64,000 nt of DNA from Bryobacteraceae bacterium. GTDB taxonomy: Bacteria > Acidobacteriota > Terriglobia > Bryobacterales > Bryobacteraceae. The stretch spans positions 1 through 64,000 of the forward strand of contig JAHDVK010000020.1 of NCBI GenBank assembly GCA_023384675.1. The letters are read 5' to 3'. The number at the start of each line of letters is the position of its first letter. Within the stretch, counting starts at the first letter, position 1. Positions 18,108 through 27,841 of this stretch are shown one piece after another. The position numbers and the translations under genes are program-made. The notes under the pieces are model-generated. The model was not told the DNA's origin and searched no databases. It saw only the letters and a list, made by a program, of their open reading frames with translations.

Positions 18108-19622
18108 ATGGTACGGGTGTTCGGGACTGTCATTCTGACGGCGGGAATGGCCGGGGCGCAGGTTGTGCCGGCTGCCCTGGATGCGGCTGTTGTCGGGGTG
18201 CTGGAAGCGGGGCGGGTGGTGGATGAGGGGGTGACAATCCGCGCCGCCGGGCAGTTGCGGGTGGTGCGGACGCTGGCGGGGGAACTGAAGCCGAACGACC
18301 GGGTTCCCCTGGCGTGGGAGTACCGGGCGGCGGCCAACGAGCCGCGCGAGCCGGAGAAGCGTTTGCCGCAGGGCGCCTGTCTTTGGCTGCTGAAACGCGC
18401 GGAGGGCGAGTGGCGGCCGGAACCGTATTTGCTCGACCGCGCCGTGGTTTTCGCCGGGGCCGTGGCGTATCCTCTGCCTGGCGACACGATGCCTCCGCAG
18501 TACTGGCCACCGCCTGGCTCATCCTGGCAGCGGGCCGTGGCGCATGAGATGCGCTGGTCGATGGAGGCCCTCGCGCAGCAGCATGGGGCGGGGCTGAATC
18601 CGAGACGGGGATTCCTTCGCGGTGGCGCAATGGTTTCCGCGCTGACGCCGCCGCAACGGCTTTTCACGGTTGCCGCGAACCTGCTCTGGCAATTGCCGGA
18701 GAAAGAGACTCGCGACGTTTATCGACTGCTCTCGGAAAGCGCGTTTTTGAACGCGCGCATGTCGGGCCTCGCGGGTCTTCTGCGGGCGGCCGAGCCACGC
18801 GCGGGGCGCGAACTGGAGCGGGACTGGCCAATGCTGGAAGCTACGCTCGATTCGATTCGAGCCGGGCAAGCGGCGCACTCGATGCCCCGCATGCCGCTGC
18901 AGGATCAATTGGCGCTGGCGCGAATCGCCGTGAGTGATGTGGGCGCGCCGAACCTGGAACGGACCGTGGCGCTGAGTTTGTGGAGCGCAGGCCCTGTGGG
19001 GCTACCCTACCTGGCGGTGCTGCTGGAGCATCCGGCGGAGGAGGTCCGCTCGGCGGCGGTGATGTCGCTGTGCCAGCATCTGGGAGCGAAAGTAAGAAAC
19101 GACCGGCGGTACTGCCCGCCGTCCGCTCCGGTCAGAGATCCGGTGCGCGAAACGGAAGCCTGCGCGCTCTGGCGGGCGATGCTGCGCGAGATGGGCGTGG
19201 AAGCGCCGCCGTTGCCGTCGCGCTATTCTTCCACCGAGGCCGCGCCGCCGCAGGTGGAACTTCCGCCCGAGGAGCGTTTCTGGCTGTTGGCGGTCCGATT
19301 GGAGGGCTCGAAGAACCTGCTGCCGCTGCCAGCCAAGCTGGATGAGCGCGATAGAGAGAGCCTGTCGGCCATTTGCGCGTCCCTGTTGCGCAGCGAGAAC
19401 GAGCGGCGGAAAGCCTTCGAGCGGTTGATTCACGAGCGGCGGCTGGCGGGTGCAACGCTGGAGCGCTCGGCCTACGAGGCGGATTCCAACGCCCGGCAGG
19501 CAGCGCGGGGCGCCGCGCTGGAGGAGGCGCGGCGGCAGTTGTCGGCTGCGGGGTGGCAGGCGTTGGAAGAGGCTCTCGCGGAGACGCAGGTGGTGCGGCG
19601 GGCTATCCCGGTGAGTCCTTAG
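18108..19622 (+). CDS. exported hypothetical protein with HEAT-like segment
   Basis: ATG 18108 gives 504 residues starting with a signal peptide (MVRVFGTVILTAGMAGAQ). The frame stays open upstream to 17910, but that part is REP-like DNA and not coding in style. An N-terminal beta-rich domain of about 130 residues with a VRTLAGELKPNDRVPL pattern is followed by an alpha-helical region. One stretch near residue 300 (GLPYLAVLLEHPAEEVRSAA) resembles a HEAT repeat. I do not recognise a named family. Confidence 0.65.
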   Translation: MVRVFGTVILTAGMAGAQVVPAALDAAVVGVLEAGRVVDEGVTIRAAGQLRVVRTLAGELKPNDRVPLAWEYRAAANEPREPEKRLPQGACLWLLKRAEGEWRPEPYLLDRAVVFAGAVAYPLPGDTMPPQYWPPPGSSWQRAVAHEMRWSMEALAQQHGAGLNPRRGFLRGGAMVSALTPPQRLFTVAANLLWQLPEKETRDVYRLLSESAFLNARMSGLAGLLRAAEPRAGRELERDWPMLEATLDSIRAGQAAHSMPRMPLQDQLALARIAVSDVGAPNLERTVALSLWSAGPVGLPYLAVLLEHPAEEVRSAAVMSLCQHLGAKVRNDRRYCPPSAPVRDPVRETEACALWRAMLREMGVEAPPLPSRYSSTEAAPPQVELPPEERFWLLAVRLEGSKNLLPLPAKLDERDRESLSAICASLLRSENERRKAFERLIHERRLAGATLERSAYEADSNARQAARGAALEEARRQLSAAGWQALEEALAETQVVRRAIPVSP

Positions 19623-20464
19623 CGCACGTCGAGACCGATGCGGCAGCCGTTACCGTGTTCGAGCGCGAGCCGCTCGTGGGTCCGGTAGGCGCCGTTGCGG
19701 CGGGCGAGTTCGTCAAAATCCACGCGGTGGGCATCGAATTCAGGCCCATCGACGCAGGCGAACTTTACGCTGTCGCCCACGGTGACGCGGCAACCGCCGC
19801 ACATGCCGGTGCCGTCGATCATCACCGGGTTCAGCGAAGCGTAGAGCTTCAGATGCCAGTCGCGGGTGGCGTCGGCGGCGGCTTTCATCATCGGGATGGG
19901 GCCGATGACGTGTCCTTCGTCGAAGGCGCCCGGTCCGGCGAGGGTTTTCAGCAGAGCGACGACGTTGCCATGGAAGCCGAAGGAGCCGTCGTCGGTGGCC
20001 CAGTGAACCGGACCGGCGCCGGCGCGGAGTTCGGTGTCGAGGATGCGGTATTCGTTCGACCGCGCCCCGCACAAGACAATCACCTGGTTGCCCGCATCGC
20101 GGTAGGCGCGAGCCACCGGCAGCAGTTCGGCGACGCCCACACCACCCGCAAGGCAGACCACACGTTTCCCCGCCGGGATGGTGGCGGGCTCGCCGAGCGG
20201 CCCGGCGAGATCGGCGAAAGCTTCGCCGCACTGGAGAGCGACCGTCTCCTGGGTGGTCTTGCCCACGGCCTGCACGACCATCGAGATGGACTGGCGTTCG
20301 GGCGAGGAGTCCATGATGGTGAGCGGGATCCGCTCGGAGTGGTCGGTGGGGCGGACGATAACGAACTGCCCCGCTTTCCAGCGGCGCTGAATGCGGGGGG
20401 CTACCACCTCCAGCAGCGTGACGGCGGGAGCGAGTTCGCGGCGGTCAATGATCTGGTTGATCAT
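19619..20464 (-). CDS. NfnA/SudB-like ferredoxin-NADP reductase subunit
   Basis: The 281-residue protein has a FAD-binding domain (GQFVIVRPTDHSERIPLTI near residue 32), an NAD-binding domain (VVCLAGGVGVAELLPVA near residue 107), and a C-terminal [2Fe-2S] site (GTGMCGGCRVTVG and FACVDGPEFDAH near residues 220-240). This is the layout of the small subunit of NADH-dependent ferredoxin:NADP+ oxidoreductase and of sulfide dehydrogenase subunit B. It overlaps the 3' end of the large-subunit gene by 20 bases, so the pair is coupled. Confidence 0.88.
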   Translation of the reverse strand: MINQIIDRRELAPAVTLLEVVAPRIQRRWKAGQFVIVRPTDHSERIPLTIMDSSPERQSISMVVQAVGKTTQETVALQCGEAFADLAGPLGEPATIPAGKRVVCLAGGVGVAELLPVARAYRDAGNQVIVLCGARSNEYRILDTELRAGAGPVHWATDDGSFGFHGNVVALLKTLAGPGAFDEGHVIGPIPMMKAAADATRDWHLKLYASLNPVMIDGTGMCGGCRVTVGDSVKFACVDGPEFDAHRVDFDELARRNGAYRTHERLALEHGNGCRIGLDVR

Positions 20465-21881
20465 GATTGCCTCCGTTCGGCGACAAAGCGCGGTGGATGG
20501 CGGCGGCGGCGGCGCGGCCGTCTTTCATGGCGAGGATCACGGTGGAGCCGCCGCGAACCACATCGCCGCCGGCGAAAACGAGGTTCATGGACGTCCGGCC
20601 GGCTTCGTCGATGACGATCTTGCCCCGGCGAGTATGCAACTGGGGCGTGACCCTCTGCAAAGTAGGATTCGGCGCCTGGCCGATGGCGGCGACCACGGTC
20701 TCGGCGGGGATTCGGTATTCGCTTCCGGGAATGGGCGCGGGCGAGCGGCGGCCGCTTTCATCGGGTTCGCCGAGTTCCATGCGGATACATTCCATGGCCG
20801 TGACGAAACCGTGCGGGTCGCCGTACAAAGCCACGGGCGCGGCCAGGAACTCGAAGCGGACGCCTTCTTCCTCGGCGTGCTTGATCTCCTCGATGCGCGC
20901 TTTGAGTTCGGCGCGGCCGCGGCGGTAGAGTATGGTGGTTTCGCTGCCCAGGCGGCGGGCCCAGCGGGCGGCATCCATCGCCGAATTGCCCCCGCCGACC
21001 ACCACGGTGCGCTTCCCAACGTGGACGGGCGTGGGCCGTTCGGGGAACCGGTAAGCCTCCATCAGGTTCAGGCGGGTGAGGAATTCGTTGGCCGTATAAA
21101 CGCCGGCCAGGTTCTCGCCGGGAATCTCCATCAGGTACGGCAGGCCGGCGCCGGTGCCGAGGAAGACCGCCTCGTAGCCTTCCTCGAACAACTCCTCGAT
21201 GGTGGCCGACTTGCCGACGATGAAACTGGTGACAAACTCCACGCCCAGGTTTTGCAGGCGGGCGATCTCCTCGTGCAGGATTTCGCGCGGCAGCCGGAAA
21301 TTGGGGATGCCGTAGGCGAGCACGCCGCCGAGCCGGTGCAGCGCCTCGAAGATGGTGACGCGGTAGTTCAGGCGCACGAGGTCATATGCGGCGATCAGGG
21401 ACGCCGGGCCGGATCCGACCAGGGCAACTTTGGGCCCCGTCGGTTTGCGTGGTTCGCCCTTGACGAGTTCCTGCATGCGGAGCCGGGCATGGTCGGCGGC
21501 GAAGCGTTCGAGCGCTCCGATGGCGACCGGGTCCCAGCGCCGGCCGACGATGCAGGCCTCCTCGCAGAACAATTCGTGCTGGCAGACGCGGCCGCAGACG
21601 CCGGGGAACGGGCTTTGCTCGCTGATCACTTCGTGGGCGCCGGCGTAGTCGCCGTCCACCATGCGGAGGATGAAGCGCTTGATATCGATATTGAGCGGGC
21701 AGGCGTCGATACAAGTGGGCTTTTGGCACTGCAGGCAGCGCAATGCTTCAATCTTGGCTTGTTCTCCGGTGAACCCAAGCGCGACCTCGGCGGGCGTGTG
21801 CCGCAAGGCGGGGTCGAGCAGCGGAAGCGGTTGCCGCGGCGCTTTTGGGTCCGGTTTGGGCCTCGGTGGCGAAGGCTTCAT
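20445..21881 (-). CDS. NfnB/GltD-like NADPH-dependent oxidoreductase, large subunit
   Basis: The 478-residue protein has an N-terminal region binding two [4Fe-4S] clusters (CLQCQKPTCIDACP and CGRVCQHELFCEEACIVG, residues about 50-110). Two FAD/NAD(P) Rossmann motifs follow (VALVGSGPASLIAAYDL near 155; VVVGGGNSAMDAARWA near 295) and a final FAGGDVVRGGSTVI motif. Members are annotated as homotetrameric glutamate synthase small chain (gltA) or as NfnB when paired with an NfnA-like partner, as here. Together the two would transfer electrons between NAD(P)H and ferredoxin, possibly by bifurcation. Confidence 0.88.
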   Translation of the reverse strand: MKPSPPRPKPDPKAPRQPLPLLDPALRHTPAEVALGFTGEQAKIEALRCLQCQKPTCIDACPLNIDIKRFILRMVDGDYAGAHEVISEQSPFPGVCGRVCQHELFCEEACIVGRRWDPVAIGALERFAADHARLRMQELVKGEPRKPTGPKVALVGSGPASLIAAYDLVRLNYRVTIFEALHRLGGVLAYGIPNFRLPREILHEEIARLQNLGVEFVTSFIVGKSATIEELFEEGYEAVFLGTGAGLPYLMEIPGENLAGVYTANEFLTRLNLMEAYRFPERPTPVHVGKRTVVVGGGNSAMDAARWARRLGSETTILYRRGRAELKARIEEIKHAEEEGVRFEFLAAPVALYGDPHGFVTAMECIRMELGEPDESGRRSPAPIPGSEYRIPAETVVAAIGQAPNPTLQRVTPQLHTRRGKIVIDEAGRTSMNLVFAGGDVVRGGSTVILAMKDGRAAAAAIHRALSPNGGNHDQPDH

Positions 21882-21952
21882 TTTTTTAGGACCTATTTAT
21901 CCCATATCACACATATTCAGGCGCCTTCAAGAGAGGTTGGGCCGGCTTCAGG

Positions 21953-23290
21953 TTACCGGCGCTCAGGGTTGGCGTGCCGGTAAGCTTCGTCGAGCAGTTC
22001 CACCACGTGCAGGACGCGCTGGCCCTTGCCGTGGCGGACCACGCCCGCGCGCAGCTGCAGCAGGCAGCCGGGGTTGGCGGTGGTGAGGACCTCCGCCTGC
22101 GTGAGATTGACCATCGCCATCTTGGTTTCGAGCAGCGCGGCGGCCATTTCGTCGTGAACGACATTGTAAGTGCCCGCGCTGCCGCAGCAGATTTCGGAGT
22201 GTGGCAGCTCGCGAAGCTGCACGCCGGGAATGGAGTTCAGCAGGGCGCGCGGCGCGTTGCGGATCTTCTGGCCGTGCAGCAGGTGGCAGGAGTCCTGATA
22301 GGTGACGGAATAGGGAGTGACGGCCATGCCGGGCGCGAGGCCGATCTCCGCGAGAAATTCGAGCACATCGCGCATTTTTTCGACGAATTGATGTGCTTTT
22401 TGCGCGTATTCAGCGTCGTTTTCGAGCAGTTCGTGGTATTCCTTCAGCGTCGCGCCGCAACCGGCGGTGTTGGTGACGAAGGCATCGGCGCCGGAAGCCA
22501 GAAAGGCGTCGATATTGCGGCGGGCAAGCGAGCGCGCCTGTTCGCGCTCGCCGCCGTGGACATGGAGCGCGCCGCAGCAGCACTGGTCCTCGGGAATCAC
22601 GACCTCGCAGCCGTTGTCTTGCAGCACGCGGACGGTGGCTTCATTCAATCTCGCGAAAAAGACATTCGAGATGCAGCCCGCGTGAAAAGCCACGCGGGCG
22701 CGGCGCACGCCGTGGGCGGGGAACACGCGGCCGATGTTGTCGAAGAAGAAAGGCGCGTCGGCGGCGGGGGCGAGCGGCTCGACGCGTCCGAGTTTTCCCA
22801 TGAGCTTGAGCACGCCGGAGCCCTGCACGATGCGGCGCAGGCCGCTGGCTTCGTAGAGGTAAAGGATGGCGCCCACGAACTTCAGCAGAGCGCGGGAGGG
22901 CAGAAGCTTGCGGTAAACGAACCAGCGCAGCAGCCGTTCAGGGCGGCTCATCGGCTTGGTGGCCACGATTTCTGCGCGGGCGGTCTCGATCAGGCGGCCG
23001 TAAGGCACGCCGGAAGGGCAGGCGGTCTCACAGGACCGGCAGCCGAGGCACAGGTCGAGGTGTTCGTAATAGGAATCGTTCGCTTCCACCTGCCCGGTGG
23101 CCACTTGGACCATTTGATAGATGCGGCCGCGGGGCGAGTCCATCTCGACGCCGAGTTCGCGATAGGTGGGACAGGCATTGAGGCAGAGGCCGCAGTGGAC
23201 GCACTTGTCGAGGTCGGCGCCGGCGGGGGCGTCGGGATGGCGATCCGGCAACACCGGAGGGAAGGCGGCGTGCGGGCTAGATGCGTCCAT
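21953..23290 (-). CDS. glcF: glycolate oxidase iron-sulfur subunit GlcF
   Basis: The 445-residue protein carries two [4Fe-4S] motifs with cysteines 30, 33, 36, 40 (CVHCGLCLNACP) and 81, 84, 87, 91 (CLGCRSCETACP). Two CCG domains follow (DQCCCGALHVHGG near residue 235 and EICCGSAGTYN near residue 365). This is the GlcF/LutA-like electron-transfer subunit. Its start overlaps the glcE stop by about 14 bases, so both are translated from one message. No glcD is seen next to them. Confidence 0.88.
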   Translation of the reverse strand: MDASSPHAAFPPVLPDRHPDAPAGADLDKCVHCGLCLNACPTYRELGVEMDSPRGRIYQMVQVATGQVEANDSYYEHLDLCLGCRSCETACPSGVPYGRLIETARAEIVATKPMSRPERLLRWFVYRKLLPSRALLKFVGAILYLYEASGLRRIVQGSGVLKLMGKLGRVEPLAPAADAPFFFDNIGRVFPAHGVRRARVAFHAGCISNVFFARLNEATVRVLQDNGCEVVIPEDQCCCGALHVHGGEREQARSLARRNIDAFLASGADAFVTNTAGCGATLKEYHELLENDAEYAQKAHQFVEKMRDVLEFLAEIGLAPGMAVTPYSVTYQDSCHLLHGQKIRNAPRALLNSIPGVQLRELPHSEICCGSAGTYNVVHDEMAAALLETKMAMVNLTQAEVLTTANPGCLLQLRAGVVRHGKGQRVLHVVELLDEAYRHANPERR

Positions 23291-24431
23291 GCAACCTCCC
23301 AGGGTTGAGTAGCGCCTGCGGGTCGAAGAGCTTCTTGAGATCGCGCATCACCTCGAGCGCGGGGCCGGGGGCGGGCCAGCGTTCGAGCCTGGCGGGGGCC
23401 TCGGGGCCGGACCATTCGATAAGGGCTTCCGCGCCAGCCTGAGCCAGGGGCGCAAACGCGGCGCTTGCGGCGGAGGCATCCTCGAAGGCAAGCCATGCGA
23501 GGCCGTTGGCGGCGCGGGCGACGGCGGGACCTTGGGCCAGCGCCATCACCGCGCCGAGCGCCTGCATGGGGAATCCGGCGCGGATCACGACGGCGCCGGG
23601 ACGTCCGGCGATGACGTTGGGGGCGAAGTCCTGGACGGCGGTCCAGAGCGAGGTTTCGGCCTCGCCTTCGAGGCGGGAGGCGCCCGGCAGCTCGCGGTCG
23701 TAGCGGTCGAGCACGCGGGCGCTGCCGCCGGCCTGAACGAGCAGGACGTAGGCTTCGGCGAGACCGGCGGCGGCGGCGGCGGCCGGGTTGAGCAGGTCGA
23801 GCGCGGCGGGCTGCAGGGCGCCGGTGAGGATTTCGCGGCGGGCGGCAATTGCGCCGTCCAGGGTGTCGAAAGCGCTGGCGAAGGTGGCTGTAGCCTCCGG
23901 CTTGGGCGCGAGTTTGAAGTTCACGCTCGCCATGACGGCCAGAGTGCCGAAACTGCCGATCATCAGTTTTTGCAGATCGTAACCCGCGACGTTTTTCACC
24001 ACCATGCCGCCGGAACTGATCAGGTCGCCATCGAGCGTGGCGCATTCCATGCCGATCACCTGGTCGCGCGCCGAACCATAGAGGCGCCGCCGGGGACCGG
24101 AGCAGTTCGCGGCCACTACGCCGCCGACCGTGGCCCGCGCGGCGAGCGGCGGATCGAGCGGCAGCATCTGGCGCTGTTCATCGAGGATGGAGGCGAGAGT
24201 GGACCAGGGCATGCCGGCTTCGACGCTGATGGTGAGGTCGCGCGGTTCGTACTGCACCAGGCGGTTCAGGCTGGTGGTGACGATGCACAAGTCCGAAGCC
24301 GCGGCCATTGGGCCGCCCATCCGCGACTTCGAACCCGCGCCGCGCAACGTGATGGGCCGCCCATGTGCGGCGGCGTCCCGCAGAGCTGTGGCGAGCTCCC
24401 GGGCGGAGGCTGGCTGGATGACTTGCACCAT
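23277..24431 (-). CDS. glcE: glycolate oxidase FAD-binding subunit GlcE
   Basis: I start at ATG 24431 (MVQVIQPASARELATALRD); a longer frame from 24455 adds only eight residues. The 384-residue protein has a PCMH-type FAD-binding domain: RGAGSKSRMGGP near residue 30, DLTISVEAGMPWSTL near 70, and RDQVIGMECATLDGDLISSGGMVVKN (given as its two halves, near 125) including the GG-VVKNVAGYDL motif. It ends FDPQALLNPGRL as in GlcD/GlcE. It is shorter than GlcD and fits GlcE. It lies upstream of glcF and shares a divergent intergenic region with a Gfo/Idh/MocA gene. Confidence 0.85.
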   Translation of the reverse strand: MVQVIQPASARELATALRDAAAHGRPITLRGAGSKSRMGGPMAAASDLCIVTTSLNRLVQYEPRDLTISVEAGMPWSTLASILDEQRQMLPLDPPLAARATVGGVVAANCSGPRRRLYGSARDQVIGMECATLDGDLISSGGMVVKNVAGYDLQKLMIGSFGTLAVMASVNFKLAPKPEATATFASAFDTLDGAIAARREILTGALQPAALDLLNPAAAAAAGLAEAYVLLVQAGGSARVLDRYDRELPGASRLEGEAETSLWTAVQDFAPNVIAGRPGAVVIRAGFPMQALGAVMALAQGPAVARAANGLAWLAFEDASAASAAFAPLAQAGAEALIEWSGPEAPARLERWPAPGPALEVMRDLKKLFDPQALLNPGRLHGRI

Positions 24432-24505
24432 GAAAGCCTTTCGCGAAGTCACCATTGTGTCAGAACCGCGTGCGCGGCGTGTATCATCGTAGGGAGTTCC
24501 CCGTT

Positions 24506-25708
24506 ATGGCTTCACGACGTAACTTTCTCTCGACCTTCGCCTCCTCGGTGGGAGTCACCCTGGCCGCGCCGGCGTCCGTTCTGGGCGCGAACGAGCGGAT
24601 CCGGCTGGGCATCATCGGGCCGGGCGATCGCGGGCTGCAACTGATGCGCGAAGCGTTGGGCTGCGAGGGCGTGGAGTTCGCGGGCGTTTGCGACGTCTAT
24701 ACCCGGCGGCTCGAACAGGCGCGGCAACTGGCCCCTGAAGCGAAGACCTACCTGGACTACCGCTATCTGCTTGAGGACAAGTCCATCGACGCCGTGCTCA
24801 TCGCCACGCCGCAGCATCTGCACTGCGAGCATTTCACCGCCGTGATGGAAGCGGGCAAGCACTGCTACCAGGAAAAAACGATGGCCTTCACGGTGGACCA
24901 CGCCAAGCGGATGCGCGCGGCGTATGAGAAAGCCGGCGACCGGATTGTGTCCATCGGCCATCAGTCCTGCACGTCCGGGCTGATGGACGACGCTCTGGCG
25001 CTGCTCGGGGCGGAGCCGATGGGCAAGATCACGGCGATCCACATGACGATGTACCGCAATACGCCGCACGGCAGGCCGCAATGGTCGCGGCCGGTGTATC
25101 CGGACATGACGCCCGAGAACATCCTCTGGAAGCAGTTCCAGGGCGAGGCGCCCGAACACGAATTCGACGCGAACCGCTTCATCAACTGGCGCTTCTTCTG
25201 GGAGTATTCCGGCGGCAACGTATATGAGAACATGTGCCACCAGCTTGCGTTCTGGTACAAGGCGCTCGATCTGCAGATCCCGAAGGCGGCGACGATGACC
25301 GGTGGGGTGTACCTGTGGAAGGACGGCCGCGAGGTGCCCGACACCATGTGCGTGACGATCGAGCAGCCCGAGGAAATGCTGATCAGCTGGAACTCGGGCT
25401 TTGGCAACGACCACTTGCGGGCCACCGAGGACGTGCTTGGCACCGATGGCACCATCGCGAAGGGCCAGCAGATCCGCTGGCTGCCGCAGCGCGTGAACAC
25501 GAAGGACCGCGAGGAGAAACTCGGCCGCACGCCCACCGCGCCGCGCGCGCACATGCAGAATTTCTTCGATTGCATCCGGCAGAACAAGACCCCCAACTGC
25601 CCGTTCGAAGTGGGCTACCGGTCCTCGATCGCCTGCCGGATGGCGGTGGAAAGCTACCGGCGGCAGCGCACCATCCGGTGGGACGCGGACCGCGAGGATC
25701 TGGTCTAA
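24506..25708 (+). CDS. Gfo/Idh/MocA family oxidoreductase, exported
   Basis: ATG 24506 with GGGAG nine bases upstream starts a 400-residue protein with a Tat-like signal (MASRRNFLSTFASSVGVTL). The Rossmann motif LGIIGPGDRGLQLM and the EKTMAFTVDHAKRM active-site region (EKP replaced by EKT) follow, then a GFO/IDH/MocA C-terminal domain with NVYENMCHQLAFW. These secreted dehydrogenase-like proteins are abundant in acidobacteria and planctomycetes and act on sugars. The exact substrate is unknown. Confidence 0.87.
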   Translation: MASRRNFLSTFASSVGVTLAAPASVLGANERIRLGIIGPGDRGLQLMREALGCEGVEFAGVCDVYTRRLEQARQLAPEAKTYLDYRYLLEDKSIDAVLIATPQHLHCEHFTAVMEAGKHCYQEKTMAFTVDHAKRMRAAYEKAGDRIVSIGHQSCTSGLMDDALALLGAEPMGKITAIHMTMYRNTPHGRPQWSRPVYPDMTPENILWKQFQGEAPEHEFDANRFINWRFFWEYSGGNVYENMCHQLAFWYKALDLQIPKAATMTGGVYLWKDGREVPDTMCVTIEQPEEMLISWNSGFGNDHLRATEDVLGTDGTIAKGQQIRWLPQRVNTKDREEKLGRTPTAPRAHMQNFFDCIRQNKTPNCPFEVGYRSSIACRMAVESYRRQRTIRWDADREDLV

Positions 25709-25730
25709 ATCATCTTGAGGAGTTGAACGT

Positions 25731-26597
25731 TTGCAGGCGAAAATCGGCATCATCGGCGGCAGTGGACTGTACTCCATGCCGGGCTTCACGAACCAGCGCG
25801 AAGTGGCGCTGGAGACACCCTTCGGCGCGCCCTCTGACGCCTACGTGGTGGGCGAGATGGCGGGCAAGCCGGTGGCGTTTCTGGCGCGCCACGGGCGCGG
25901 CCACCGGCTCAGCCCTTCGGAATTGAATTTCCGCGCGAATATCCATGGTTTCAAGCAGTTGGGAGTGGAGTGGATCATCTCGCTTTCGGCCGTTGGCTCG
26001 CTCAAGGAAGAGCACAAACCGCTCGATTTCGTGATTCCCGATCAGTTTGTGGACCGGACCATGGGCCGCAAGTCCACCTTCTTCGGCGAAGGGCTGGTGG
26101 GCCATGTCAGCTTCGGCGATCCGGTGTGCAACGCGCTGGCGAAACTGCTCCACCAGGCGTGCGGCGAGGCGGGTGTGCCCTCGAAGCTGGGCGGAACCTA
26201 CATCTGCATGGAGGGACCGGCGTTTTCCACCAAGGCCGAATCGAACCTCTACCGCTCGTGGGGGATGGACGTGATCGGCATGACGAACCTGCAGGAGGCG
26301 AAGCTCGCGCGCGAGGCCGAGCTCTGCTACGCCACCATCGCCATGGTGACCGACTACGACTGCTGGCACCCGGAACACGACGCCGTCACGGTGGCCGATA
26401 TCGTCAGAAACCTGCATCACAACGCCGAAAACGCGCAAAAAGTGGTGTTTAAGGCGGTGGAATTGCTCGGTATGGGCGAGCGGAAATGCCCCTGTGCCTC
26501 CGCCCTCGAGTTCGCCCTGATCACCGACAAGACGAAGGTCCCGGAAGAGACAAAGCGGAAGCTGGAGTTGCTGGTTGGCAAGTATTTCGCCGAATGA
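25731..26597 (+). CDS. mtnP: S-methyl-5'-thioadenosine phosphorylase
   Basis: The 288-residue protein is a purine-nucleoside phosphorylase family member: [14 protein letters not shown] at the start, [20 protein letters not shown] near residue 45, and the substrate-binding [13 protein letters not shown] and [18 protein letters not shown] regions (about residues 160-200). It cleaves methylthioadenosine to adenine and methylthioribose-1-phosphate in the methionine salvage pathway. Start is TTG 25731, supported by GAGGAG about ten bases upstream. Confidence 0.93.
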   Translation: MQAKIGIIGGSGLYSMPGFTNQREVALETPFGAPSDAYVVGEMAGKPVAFLARHGRGHRLSPSELNFRANIHGFKQLGVEWIISLSAVGSLKEEHKPLDFVIPDQFVDRTMGRKSTFFGEGLVGHVSFGDPVCNALAKLLHQACGEAGVPSKLGGTYICMEGPAFSTKAESNLYRSWGMDVIGMTNLQEAKLAREAELCYATIAMVTDYDCWHPEHDAVTVADIVRNLHHNAENAQKVVFKAVELLGMGERKCPCASALEFALITDKTKVPEETKRKLELLVGKYFAE

Positions 26598-27822
26598 GCT
26601 GGCGGTTGAGCTGCTGAACCATTGCCTGCGCGGCGCGGCGTGGCCCGCGGACGTGCTGGACGCGCTCACGGAAGAAGCGCTCGATGAAGATCCCGCCGTC
26701 GCCGCCCCCGCCACGCGGGCGCTCTTCACGGTGCTGGTGGAGCGACTGGCTGACCTGTTCGAGCCGCGCCTTTGCGGCGTGTACGCGCGGCTTTTCGCGC
26801 GGGTGATCGAACTGGCGCGGCCGGATTTGGGTTCAGCGGCCGCCCTGGTGGACCGTTACGAACAGGTGCGCGCCGTGCGTCCGCCCGCCTTCGAGCCCCG
26901 CAGTGTGCTGGTGCCTTCGCGAGTCACTCTGGGCGCGGACATCGCCGTCACCAGCCTGCTCCTCGATGCCGCCAAACAGCGCTACCCCAAGGCGCAGATC
27001 GTGTTTGCGGCGCCGCCAAAGTCGTGGGAGCTTTTCGAGGGCGACCCGCGCCTGACTCACCTGCCGCTGCGTTACGGGCGCGGCGCGCTGCTGGGCGAAC
27101 GTCTGGCCGTTTACGATGAGCTGCGGGAGGCGGCCTCGGACCCGGCAACGCTCCTGCTGGACCCGGACTCGCGCCTCACGCAACTCGGCCTGCTGCCGGT
27201 GTGCGACGCCGGGCGGCACCACCTGTTTGAGTCCCGCGCATATGGAGGCGAAAGCCTCGATCCGCTGCCCGCGCTGACGGCCCGATGGCTTCAGGAGACG
27301 CTGGGCGTGGAGGAACCGGTCCCCTATCTGCAGCCGAAGTACCGGCACGAAAAGCCGGGTTCTCTGCCCCTGGTGACGGTGAGCCTCGGCGTAGGCGAAA
27401 ACCCGGCGAAGCGTGTCGAGGACCCGTTCGAGGAAGAACTGCTGCGGATTCTCGCGAGCCTCGATGCGCAGGTGATGGTGGATTCGGGCGCGCCGGGCGG
27501 CGAGGAGCAGGAGCGCGTGGAAGCCGCGCTGGGCGCTCTCGGCGAGGCAGCGGGCCGGGTGGGCGTTCATAGCGGGCCGTTCGCCTTTTTCGCGGCGATG
27601 ATCGCGGCGTCGGATCTCTACGTGGGCTACGACTCCGCCGGCCAGCACGTGGCCGCGGCGCTGGGCGTGCCGCTGGTGAGCGTGTTCCAGGGCTTCCCTT
27701 CGGAGCGCATGATGGCGCGCTGGCGGCCGGAAGGCCCCGGTCCCGCGGCGGTTCTTCGCGGCGACCGGTTCCAGGACGTGCAGGACCTTCTGGCCGGTGT
27801 GCGCGCCGCAATCCGCCTGTAA
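26575..27822 (+). CDS. glycosyltransferase family 9-like protein
   Basis: The 415-residue protein overlaps the end of mtnP by 23 bases. After a helical N-terminal region it has a heptosyltransferase-like first domain ([17 protein letters not shown] near residue 135, compare the YP-A-I pattern of WaaF/WaaC). The second domain has [41 protein letters not shown] near residue 340, the typical GT9 nucleotide-sugar site (given here in summary; key residues are the SD-Y-G-DS-G-H-A pattern). It probably transfers a sugar or is a divergent relative. The substrate is not deducible. Confidence 0.65.
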   Translation: MASISPNELAVELLNHCLRGAAWPADVLDALTEEALDEDPAVAAPATRALFTVLVERLADLFEPRLCGVYARLFARVIELARPDLGSAAALVDRYEQVRAVRPPAFEPRSVLVPSRVTLGADIAVTSLLLDAAKQRYPKAQIVFAAPPKSWELFEGDPRLTHLPLRYGRGALLGERLAVYDELREAASDPATLLLDPDSRLTQLGLLPVCDAGRHHLFESRAYGGESLDPLPALTARWLQETLGVEEPVPYLQPKYRHEKPGSLPLVTVSLGVGENPAKRVEDPFEEELLRILASLDAQVMVDSGAPGGEEQERVEAALGALGEAAGRVGVHSGPFAFFAAMIAASDLYVGYDSAGQHVAAALGVPLVSVFQGFPSERMMARWRPEGPGPAAVLRGDRFQDVQDLLAGVRAAIRL

Positions 27823-27841
27823 GATTGCAGGCTGAGGCGCT

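Noticed and set aside
19373-24644. Several very long plus-strand open frames (up to about 530 codons) across the redox block
   Set aside because: They lie antisense to the NfnA/NfnB/GlcF/GlcE genes, which have clear family motifs; the frames stay open because of high GC and show only low-complexity Gly/Ala/Arg/His-rich sequence.
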